A stretch of 64,000 nucleotides of DNA from positions 2,852,001-2,916,000 of the forward strand of contig NZ_CP117883.1 of assembly GCF_028736215.1 (NCBI RefSeq), read 5' to 3'. The notes under the pieces are model-generated. The model worked only from the letters and a program-made list of their open reading frames with translations, was not told where the DNA came from and searched no databases. Positions 28,615-35,084 of the stretch are shown piece after piece (position 1 is the first letter of the stretch; every line of letters begins with the position of its first letter). Both the position numbers and the translations under genes were made by a program. The DNA comes from Mucilaginibacter sp. KACC 22773 (lineage in GTDB: Bacteria; Bacteroidota; Bacteroidia; Sphingobacteriales; Sphingobacteriaceae).

Positions 28615-29214
28615 CTAACGGTACATATAAACCGTAAAATCTTCCGGGCTATAATCTGTTCTCAGTTGCACATTCGGACAAATTGTACCGCAGAAGTTTA
28701 TGATCTGTTGGGGTTCATAGGATGCCAGGAGACCGTTTGGGATAATTTGTCTGAGTAGGTTAAAGCCGAGGCCACTTTTCGAGCTCTGGTACAATTTGTT
28801 GATCGCATGATAAATAAAATCAGGGTCGCTGTAATAATAGTTTAATGATCCGCTGACAAGCACATAATCCGATAACGGCAATTCATCATTGATAAAGTCA
28901 GCCTGCAGAAAATGGACATGAGATAATTCACCATACCGGGATTGCGCTTCTTTCATTAATTCAGGTATTTGTTTTACGCCGGTATAGGTAATCCCTTCGT
29001 AAAGTGGTACCAGGTAAGCAAGCAGGTCGCCATGTCCGCAGCCTGCGTCTAATATGGAGCAACCCCCGAAATCGGCCATTTCAGACAATATGCTGAAACG
29101 CAATAACTGGCTATCGAGGTCTGTCCAGCCAAGAGCCCCATGACTTTTATTGCCATGCCAGGCTATCACGCTGCGGTGATAATTGAAGATGGCGGAATTG
29201 TCATTATCGGACAT
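28615..29214 (-). CDS. Class I SAM-dependent methyltransferase
   Basis: A 199-aa cytosolic protein with the Rossmann methyltransferase motif I, ILDAGCGHGDLLAYL (residues about 55-69), an acidic-loop region near TYTGVKQIPELM, and a motif-II/IV-like segment DYVLVSGSLNYYYSD. These are enough to assign the fold, not the substrate; nothing in the neighbours indicates one. Length is typical for small stand-alone methyltransferases. It is divergent from the lipoprotein gene at 29433 and may be co-transcribed with the phosphoribosyltransferase downstream. Confidence 0.8.
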   Translation of the reverse strand: MSDNDNSAIFNYHRSVIAWHGNKSHGALGWTDLDSQLLRFSILSEMADFGGCSILDAGCGHGDLLAYLVPLYEGITYTGVKQIPELMKEAQSRYGELSHVHFLQADFINDELPLSDYVLVSGSLNYYYSDPDFIYHAINKLYQSSKSGLGFNLLRQIIPNGLLASYEPQQIINFCGTICPNVQLRTDYSPEDFTVYMYR

Positions 29215-29369
29215 AGATGCAAATTTATTTAAGCCAAATTGAACATTAATTTTGATGATGCCGATGATAAGTTCTTGTTGAAAGTCCTCATCAACGGTGA
29301 CGAAAATTCCGGTAGTATCCGGATTGTATTGAAAAACCTGGCAATTGTAAGTATAAAAAAAATAGAATT

Positions 29370-29387
29370 ATTTGATTTGAATCAAAT
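29370..29387. promoter_or_regulatory. 18-bp palindrome upstream of lipoprotein gene
   Basis: ATTTGATT-TG-AATCAAAT is a perfect 8-bp inverted repeat located 45 bp before the ATG at 29433. It could be an operator, but AT-rich palindromes of this size can occur by chance. Confidence 0.3.
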
Positions 29388-29432
29388 TACTAATGGAAAA
29401 TTGCTTCGTAATTTGTGGTAAAACCATCACCT

Positions 29433-30773
29433 ATGAAAACAAAAATAACAATGACCGTAATTTTGATCATGCTGGTTTCAGCATGTCAAAAAGACCGGCA
29501 TTTACCGGCTGTTAATTCCGGAAAAACAACCAGCACAGCTGCATTAACTTTAGAGGAGATCAAAACCTGGTATCATTCCGATACGACAAACACGTTGGAA
29601 TGGAAAACGGCCAGGCAGGTAGTACGGAACAAAAATCTTTACTGGCTTGTTGACCTGGCCGGCCGTCCTGTTTACAACCAGTTGAAGTTGGGATACAGGC
29701 GTGTCGCATTTTTCAGGGATACTACCGGGGCTATTAACCAGCATATGCTCGAAATAATCCCGGATGCTTTTTACCTGCAGCAAAAGCAAAAAGTAACAGA
29801 AGCGGACTTTACCGGCAAAATTTTCACTTTTGACAGCAGCTATCGCTTACTTTCCGGATATATTTATTCGGGTGGAAAAGCGATTGGTTTAATCAAGCCG
29901 CAACCTTCAAATAGTTCCGGGAATACTTTACATACCAATTACGTCCAGGTGATCACTACCTGCCAGTGGGTAGATGATAACTACATAGACAGCGAAGGGA
30001 ATGTGGTAGTTTATTCAGAAAAAATTCGTCAAAATGAAATTATAGATGACGGGTCATCAGGCATATTAACTGGCGGGGGCGGTGACGGATCGGGCCCGGG
30101 AACAGCAGCAGCAGGTTCAGGCGGTGGCAGCTCTTCCGGTGCGGGCGCGGCACCCGCTGCATCCAATCTGCCGGGTGAAAATAATCCCAAGGTAAACCCT
30201 AAAAACCTGATGATTTGTTTTGATAATATTCCGGATAACGGCGCTAAATTGACCATAACTGTTTATGTACAAGAACCTTGGCCTGGCACGACCTTTAACA
30301 TTGGTCCAAACTCGGTAGGACATACAGCTATCGGACTTACAAAATCAAATGGAAACCAGTCAATTACTCAGGTTGTAGGATTTTATCCTGACGCAAGCGG
30401 AAAGGATAAATCACACGCGCCATCGAAAATTGTCAATAATGGGGGCGATTTGAACTATAATGCAAGCATAAGTTATAGTGTAACTGCCGATCAGTTTAAA
30501 AAAATTGCGACATATATTTCAAATCCACCGTCCACCTACGATATAATAACGATGAATTGCACGACTTTTGTAAATAATGCTGTTCAACAGGGCGGGATTG
30601 TTTTACCCAATGCATCAACGACTGCCGGATACGATTCGGATGGAAATGAATATAAGACAATGGCACCCTCTACATTAGGATATAACATAGAAAAGTTAGA
30701 TGGTAAACCGAATGTAAACGCAAAAGGAGGTACTACCCCAAACAGTAAAGGATCATGTGACCCAACAATCTAA
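29433..30773 (+). CDS. Lipoprotein with Gly/Ser linker and papain-like C-terminal domain
   Basis: A 446-aa exported lipoprotein. The ATG at 29433 gives a clean signal (ITMTVILIMLVSAC, lipidated Cys at about residue 18); an upstream GTG at 29415 would add six residues. The N-terminal half (about 30-180) is a conserved-looking beta-rich region I cannot name. A Gly/Ser/Ala linker (about 205-245) joins it to a C-terminal domain with GHTAIGL (His297) and, 79 residues later, NCTTFV (Cys376). A His before Cys order with these motifs resembles permuted papain-like (NlpC/P60-type) hydrolases. The architecture, lipoprotein anchor plus linker plus hydrolase tip, resembles an effector or a cell-wall/lipid hydrolase; both are inference. 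A small gene follows after 5 bp and is a candidate partner. Confidence 0.75.
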   Translation: MKTKITMTVILIMLVSACQKDRHLPAVNSGKTTSTAALTLEEIKTWYHSDTTNTLEWKTARQVVRNKNLYWLVDLAGRPVYNQLKLGYRRVAFFRDTTGAINQHMLEIIPDAFYLQQKQKVTEADFTGKIFTFDSSYRLLSGYIYSGGKAIGLIKPQPSNSSGNTLHTNYVQVITTCQWVDDNYIDSEGNVVVYSEKIRQNEIIDDGSSGILTGGGGDGSGPGTAAAGSGGGSSSGAGAAPAASNLPGENNPKVNPKNLMICFDNIPDNGAKLTITVYVQEPWPGTTFNIGPNSVGHTAIGLTKSNGNQSITQVVGFYPDASGKDKSHAPSKIVNNGGDLNYNASISYSVTADQFKKIATYISNPPSTYDIITMNCTTFVNNAVQQGGIVLPNASTTAGYDSDGNEYKTMAPSTLGYNIEKLDGKPNVNAKGGTTPNSKGSCDPTI

Positions 30774-30778
30774 TTATT

Positions 30779-31102
30779 ATGAAGACGAAAATTATTATTG
30801 TAATACTCTGCATTGTGTTTATAGGCAACTTGCCATTTTTTACCTTTTTTTTACAGGAAGATTTCACATATTCAAATATCGATGGGTCATTTACCTATAA
30901 CGAGGAAGGTGGAAAGGGAAAGTCGTTTTTAGGATGTCAACGACTTTATGGGTATTTTCTTTGTCAACACCCGGAGAAAGACCAGGGCGACAATAAACTG
31001 TATCGAACCTTTACCATCAAACCCTGGCGATTCTGGGAGTGGGGAGAAATGATCTTCCACAATGAAAGGTTTAAACTACCCTATAAAGAGCCTGAAAAAT
31101 AA
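30779..31102 (+). CDS. Small exported or membrane protein, candidate partner of the upstream lipoprotein
   Basis: A 107-aa protein with one hydrophobic N-terminal segment (IIIVILCIVFIGNLPFFTFF) and a hydrophilic remainder with several aromatic residues (KPWRFWEWGEMIFHN). It could be membrane-anchored with the C-terminal part outside the cytoplasm. It begins 5 bp after the stop of the papain-like lipoprotein gene and is followed by a good terminator, so the two form a bicistronic unit. No family recognised. Position and size fit an immunity protein, but nothing in the sequence proves this. Confidence 0.65.
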   Translation: MKTKIIIVILCIVFIGNLPFFTFFLQEDFTYSNIDGSFTYNEEGGKGKSFLGCQRLYGYFLCQHPEKDQGDNKLYRTFTIKPWRFWEWGEMIFHNERFKLPYKEPEK

Positions 31103-31141
31103 TTTTTGGTAAATATTACTATCGCTCAAAAAATTTATGCA

Positions 31142-31171
31142 AAAAAGGGGAACCAACCAGTTCCCCTTTTT
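31142..31171. terminator. Bidirectional rho-independent terminator
   Basis: A perfect 12-bp stem (AAAAAGGGGAAC pairing with GTTCCCCTTTTT) with a 6-nt loop, ending in T-runs on both strands. It closes the lipoprotein/partner operon and also lies beyond the 3' end of the minus-strand XRE gene. Confidence 0.85.
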
Positions 31172-31283
31172 ATTTGGCATCGTATTATCTGTTATGCCAA
31201 ATTCCTATAAAGAACGAGGGTTGTACAGATGAATAAAGGGCCGGTTGATATGTTAAATTGGCACCTGATTTTTCCGGACTAAC

Positions 31284-31529
31284 CTAACCTGCTTTATTTA
31301 GGTATGTGCTGGGTGGCAATAGTACGTCTATGGAGACATTGAGTGCTTTAGCAAGCTCAACCATGGTACTTAACCTCGGGTCTCCTCTGCCTTTCTCAAT
31401 TTCTCTGATTTGCGAAGTGGTGATCCCTGAAATAGCCCACAAATTCTCCTGTGATATTCCCTTGGATTTACGCTCGTCGCGCAACCTGATACCTATTATC
31501 TTATTTGCCTCAACATTTCGGTTGGCCAT
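31284..31529 (-). CDS. XRE-family HTH transcriptional regulator
   Basis: An 81-aa DNA-binding protein that is essentially one Cro/C1-type helix-turn-helix (residues about 11-66; IRLRDERKSKGISQENLWAI, then SQIREIEKGRGDPRLSTM). The end (LNVSIDVLLPP) is typical of short XRE regulators. No effector domain is present. A perfect 16-bp palindrome lies 39 bp upstream in the divergent promoter region shared with the alpha-CTD-like gene, so autoregulation and control of that neighbour are likely. Small XRE proteins are common on mobile elements; whether it controls the peptide locus or the conjugative genes cannot be read from sequence. Confidence 0.88.
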   Translation of the reverse strand: MANRNVEANKIIGIRLRDERKSKGISQENLWAISGITTSQIREIEKGRGDPRLSTMVELAKALNVSIDVLLPPSTYLNKAG

Positions 31530-31567
31530 TTCAACCCCGAAAATGAAATATTAAAGTTTGAATTATA

Positions 31568-31583
31568 CGCCGATATATCGGCG
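31568..31583. promoter_or_regulatory. Candidate XRE operator, 16-bp perfect palindrome
   Basis: CGCCGATATATCGGCG is fully self-complementary and sits between the divergent XRE gene (start 31529) and the small plus-strand gene at 31634, at a distance from both suited to promoter occlusion. Confidence 0.6.
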
Positions 31584-31633
31584 ATATTTAATATTTTAGC
31601 CTAAGAAAATAAAAAAATTACCCGCAAGGAACA

Positions 31634-31882
31634 ATGGGACAAGATTTTATCTCGGTGCAAATGGATCTTCTGATACTGGAACTGGAATTGAGTGAAGAAT
31701 TCAAATCGAAATGCGTCGCCATGGGGTTCGTAACGTTAAAGGACGTTACCAGTTTAAACCCGGAGGAGCTTGGTAACAGGACAGGGTTTAATTATGCATG
31801 GTTGGGAGAACTTGCTGCTTTTCTCAGCGAAAGAAAATTGTTACACCTATTGCAGCCACTACCGGGAAATAATCCTGGTTAA
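31634..31882 (+). CDS. RNA polymerase alpha-CTD-like small protein
   Basis: An 82-aa protein whose residues about 16-72 (LELSEEFKSKC, FVTLKDVTSLNPEEL, LGELAAFLSERKL) follow the helix-hairpin-helix pattern of the RNA polymerase alpha subunit C-terminal domain (LELSVRS...TIGDLV...LGKKSL). It has no alpha N-terminal domain, so it is not a polymerase subunit; it may bind DNA or a regulator. It is divergent from the XRE gene and overlaps the 3' end of the minus-strand gene at 31824 tail-to-tail by 59 bp. Similar stand-alone alpha-CTD-like proteins are known in Bacteroidota, function unclear. Confidence 0.6.
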   Translation: MGQDFISVQMDLLILELELSEEFKSKCVAMGFVTLKDVTSLNPEELGNRTGFNYAWLGELAAFLSERKLLHLLQPLPGNNPG

Positions 31883-33017
31883 TTCTGCTGATCATTTTTT
31901 GAAGAATCGCTTTCATTTCCGCTGCAGTAACCTGGTTTTTACTATAATACTCCTTGCTAAGCCCGTGTGCGGATATGAATTCCTGCCTTTTCGTGCTGAA
32001 GTTTTCCGCGAAAAAATCAAAAATTTCAGTAAGGGGCACAGCGTTAATAAGGTGTTCTTTAAAGAACAGCCTGATCAGGCAGGCAAGATGGGAGACTGAA
32101 AACTCAAGTTTCAGGCGCTTGTTATTGGCTGCCTGGTGTGACGGCGATGGGTGGTTTGCAGGTTCTAAACTTTCTTTTACTTCCTGCAACCAGTCTGACA
32201 GGATTTGGGATAAAGGTGGCCACCGGTCATCATATCGTGAAATTTCCCCTTTTGATAGGTAGCTGAAAAGCTCGGTATAGTGTTTAAGAAGTGATAATTG
32301 ATTTGGTTTGGGCTTACCTGATATTTCCCTAAGGATTTCCTCCTGTTGTACAACCAGTACGTCAAACTGGTTTAACTCCAGTGCTATCAGCTTTTGATAA
32401 ACGAGTTGAGGGAAATTACCGGAATTTGCATCAGGAATGATCGTGCTTAGTTCATCAATTACCTGCTTAAAATAAACCAATTGTGACAAACTACAGGAAA
32501 CATTTTTATCATCCGTCATATCCTCTATATACCGTTTTAAAAATTCAGTGATTTTGGGTTTAACAGGTGAATCTTCCAGCGCGTTACAAATTTTTATACC
32601 GGTGTCTTTTAAGTTTTTGGTATAGTGTTGCCTGTAACTAATAGCAACGGGGATCGTTTTGTCGGGGTAATTACCGTAATAGGTCAACAAGTCGTCGGCC
32701 AATAAACAGACTTTTTCGGTGATGATGGAATGAGTTAACCGGTTTTCAACCAGTCTTTGGCTGCGATTATTAAAGTACTTTTCCGGCGCGCCCGAAATAA
32801 ACAATAACTGGTGAGTAAAATATCGCCGCATTGCGGGTTCCGTTAAAGCAGAAAAAGCTGTAAAAGTCCAGGAGGCCCGGACTTTTACAATGACTTCATC
32901 TAACTTTTTTAAAATGTCGTCGGTGTAATTGCCGGTCAATAAATTTTCCAGTTCACTTAATAAATGGAGGTGATGGAAAGATTCCTTATCAGAAAAAACA
33001 CTTTTTGCGCTCAGCAT
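31824..33017 (-). CDS. Unknown 397-aa protein downstream of peptide gene
   Basis: A largely helical, soluble-looking protein with no signal peptide, no membrane segment and no catalytic motif I recognise. Its C-terminal part (LKLEFSVSHLACLIRLFFKEHLI, then a region with EFISAHGLS and AEMKAILQKM) faintly recalls RteC-type regulators of Bacteroidota conjugative transposons, but I would not assign that. The ATG at 33017 starts 22 bp after the stop of the 51-aa Thr/Ser-rich peptide gene on the same strand, so the two are probably one operon. It could be a regulator or an accessory protein of that peptide. The last 59 bp overlap the small convergent gene at 31634. Confidence 0.6.
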   Translation of the reverse strand: MLSAKSVFSDKESFHHLHLLSELENLLTGNYTDDILKKLDEVIVKVRASWTFTAFSALTEPAMRRYFTHQLLFISGAPEKYFNNRSQRLVENRLTHSIITEKVCLLADDLLTYYGNYPDKTIPVAISYRQHYTKNLKDTGIKICNALEDSPVKPKITEFLKRYIEDMTDDKNVSCSLSQLVYFKQVIDELSTIIPDANSGNFPQLVYQKLIALELNQFDVLVVQQEEILREISGKPKPNQLSLLKHYTELFSYLSKGEISRYDDRWPPLSQILSDWLQEVKESLEPANHPSPSHQAANNKRLKLEFSVSHLACLIRLFFKEHLINAVPLTEIFDFFAENFSTKRQEFISAHGLSKEYYSKNQVTAAEMKAILQKMISRINQDYFPVVAAIGVTIFFR

Positions 33018-33039
33018 AATTGCTATTTAAGATGACCGG

Positions 33040-33195
33040 TTAAACGTAATGCGTTGTGGTAAATAAAGTAGTACACGTGTTTGTAGGATCGGTTTTGGAG
33101 CTGGAAGTTTGAACTGTGTTGGTTTGTGAATCGTTAACAAAGTTAAAACGACGTGTTACGGTTTGTTTGGGTAATTTAATGTTGTTGGTTTTCAT
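33040..33195 (-). CDS. Short Thr/Ser-rich peptide, candidate class I lanthipeptide precursor
   Basis: A 51-aa open frame from ATG at 33195 to TAA at 33040-33042. The N-terminus (MKTNNIKLPKQTVTRR) resembles the charged leaders of Bacteroidota class I lanthipeptides (M-K-x-x-x-KL-x-K-x-TV pattern). The C-terminal 29 residues hold 15 Ser/Thr and a single Cys41 (in TNTCTTLFTTTHYV), which would allow dehydration of Ser/Thr and at most one thioether ring. A LanB-type dehydratase on the same strand (35081-37000), a C39 exporter elsewhere in the window and a LytS/LytTR pair starting 85 bp away make the assignment plausible. It is followed closely by the 397-aa gene. No LanC cyclase is visible. Alternative: a chance frame; against this are the composition and placement. 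Confidence 0.55.
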   Translation of the reverse strand: MKTNNIKLPKQTVTRRFNFVNDSQTNTVQTSSSKTDPTNTCTTLFTTTHYV

Positions 33196-33279
33196 AATAT
33201 TATTTTTTTTACTATATTAATATTTTATAAGAAGAAGGATATTTTTATTACATCAATCCCCTGGAAAATTACACCAAAA

Positions 33280-34353
33280 ATGAACTTCTTAATGAAAGTT
33301 GATTTTATGAAGTTTCATAAGTACAGGGTGGTTTTCTACCACCTGCTTTGGTGGTTTTTTTACATTTTTTATGAACTATCTTCTGTTTATTTTGCCATTT
33401 CAGAGTTGTATCTGGAGAGGTATTTTTCCTATTTTTTAGTAAACGTATTACTTTTCTATACGCACATGATCATATTAAACCGGACAAGGCATTTGATCAG
33501 GGCGAGGTTTTTTAAGGTTTTGTTGCTCATTATCCTGGAAACGCTAGTATTCCTGGCGATTAAGCTGCTGCTGGATTATTTATATAGCAATGGAAATGGG
33601 TTGATGTTTTCGGAAATCAGGCAATTCATTGCGCTCGACTTCAACAGGAACCTGTTTTTTGCTGCGCTGGCCACGCTATTTTGGGCAGCTTCTAATATTT
33701 CTGTCTTTGAACGAAAGGCTAAGGATGCCGAAATCAAACAATTAATGGCCGCGCGCGATAACCTCACCCTCGAAGCCAGCCTGGCCCGTTCACAAAACGC
33801 ATTGTTGAAACAGCAAATCAACCCGCATCTGCTCTTCAACTCCCTGAATTTTATTCATAGCCTGGTTTATAATAATTCACCGGAAGCCGCCCAAAATGTC
33901 ATTCTACTGGCTGATATGATGCGATATGGGATGGAAGAAACCGATAAGGATGGCAAAATATTATTGGCCGGTGAAGTGGAGCAGATCCATAATTTGATCC
34001 GGATCAGCCAGGCTCGTTTTGAGCATAAAAATAAGGTCGAATTTTCGGTTTACGGGGCAATAGCTGACCAGAGATTGATTCCAATGGTATTGATTACGCT
34101 CGTTGAAAACGTATTCAAACATGGGGATCTTCGGGATTATCCGGCAACGATTAAACTGGTATTAAATCAGCCCGGCAAATTGAAATTCTTGACCAGTAAC
34201 CGATCAAAAGCAAAAATACCGTTCGCAAGGTTACGAAGTACAGGCTTGGAAAATATCCGGATCCGCCTCGACTTTACTTACGGACCGGATTATACGCTTT
34301 CAACCAGGGAAGATGACGGTTTTTTCGAAGCCGAACTAAATATACCATTATGA
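33280..34353 (+). CDS. LytS/YehU-type sensor histidine kinase
   Basis: A 357-aa membrane kinase with four hydrophobic segments (residues about 15-150) and a His_kinase domain of the LytS type: phosphoacceptor His183 in QQINPHLLFNSLN, N-box Asn277 in LVENVFKHG and a G-box-like STGLENIRIRLDF. It senses an unknown signal and passes phosphate to the response regulator encoded by the overlapping next gene (ATGA at 34350-34353). Two further in-frame ATG codons (33292, 33307) are possible starts. It is divergent from the short peptide gene with 84 bp between them, an arrangement expected for a peptide locus with its own two-component control. Confidence 0.9.
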   Translation: MNFLMKVDFMKFHKYRVVFYHLLWWFFYIFYELSSVYFAISELYLERYFSYFLVNVLLFYTHMIILNRTRHLIRARFFKVLLLIILETLVFLAIKLLLDYLYSNGNGLMFSEIRQFIALDFNRNLFFAALATLFWAASNISVFERKAKDAEIKQLMAARDNLTLEASLARSQNALLKQQINPHLLFNSLNFIHSLVYNNSPEAAQNVILLADMMRYGMEETDKDGKILLAGEVEQIHNLIRISQARFEHKNKVEFSVYGAIADQRLIPMVLITLVENVFKHGDLRDYPATIKLVLNQPGKLKFLTSNRSKAKIPFARLRSTGLENIRIRLDFTYGPDYTLSTREDDGFFEAELNIPL

Positions 34354-35084
34354 CAATTACCACATTTATAATTGATGATGAAGCTCACGCGGTCAATATA
34401 TTAAAGCAATACGTACAAATGACGCCCGAATTGGAGCTGGTGGGGGCGACAACTGATCCGGCAGGTGTTTTATCAAGCCTGTCCGGTGATACTGCCCCGA
34501 TGCTGCTGCTGGTTGACGTCGATATGCCGGGCATTTCCGGGTTAGAATTGGCAGGGCTGGTTAATAGTGAAACCAGTATCATATTCATAACCTCCTACCG
34601 GGAATTTGGTGTCGAAGCGTTTGAGCTGAAAGCCATTGATTATTTGTTAAAACCGGTAGCGTATGCCCGTTTTTATAAGGCTATTCAAAAAGTAATGGCT
34701 GAACGGCAGGGTAAACATAACGTTGTCAAAGAACGGGCTTCCTTTTTTGTAAAAGGTGATGCCAAGGAAAAATACATCAAAGTCGTTATCGATGAAATTA
34801 TTTACATCGTAGCGGCGCTCAACTATATCGAAATTCATCTGGTTGCCGGTAAGGTATTAACCTACCTTACCCTGGCAGAGATCCTTGCAGAATTACCTCC
34901 GGTCGGTTTCTGCCAGGTCCACCGCTCGTACATCGTTAATTTAAAACAGGTCAGCGCAATCGAAAAATCACAGGTCAGGCTGCATAATGACCGGGCAATT
35001 CCAATAGGAAAAGCTTATGAGGCCGCGTTTATGAAGCGCCTTGCACCTGAATTCCTCATTAGCAAACGCCTTTCAGATAATTAA
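34350..35084 (+). CDS. LytTR-family response regulator
   Basis: A 244-aa cytosolic regulator. The receiver domain (about 1-120) has the acidic pair Asp9/Asp10, phosphoacceptor Asp56 in LLVDVDMPG, Thr/Ser at ITSYREFG and Lys in LLKPV. The C-terminal LytTR DNA-binding domain (about 140-240) shows IIYIVAALNYIEIHL and QVHRSYIVNLKQV. It overlaps the kinase gene by 4 bp, so the pair is translationally coupled. The last codons overlap the end of the convergent LanB gene by 4 bp. Likely targets are nearby promoters, perhaps the divergent peptide operon; no LytTR direct-repeat site was identified by eye. Confidence 0.92.
   Translation: MTITTFIIDDEAHAVNILKQYVQMTPELELVGATTDPAGVLSSLSGDTAPMLLLVDVDMPGISGLELAGLVNSETSIIFITSYREFGVEAFELKAIDYLLKPVAYARFYKAIQKVMAERQGKHNVVKERASFFVKGDAKEKYIKVVIDEIIYIVAALNYIEIHLVAGKVLTYLTLAEILAELPPVGFCQVHRSYIVNLKQVSAIEKSQVRLHNDRAIPIGKAYEAAFMKRLAPEFLISKRLSDN

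Noticed and set aside
29239..29421. 60-codon frame from a TTG between methyltransferase and lipoprotein genes
   Set aside because: TTG start, no domain, lies over the probable promoter region including the 18-bp palindrome.
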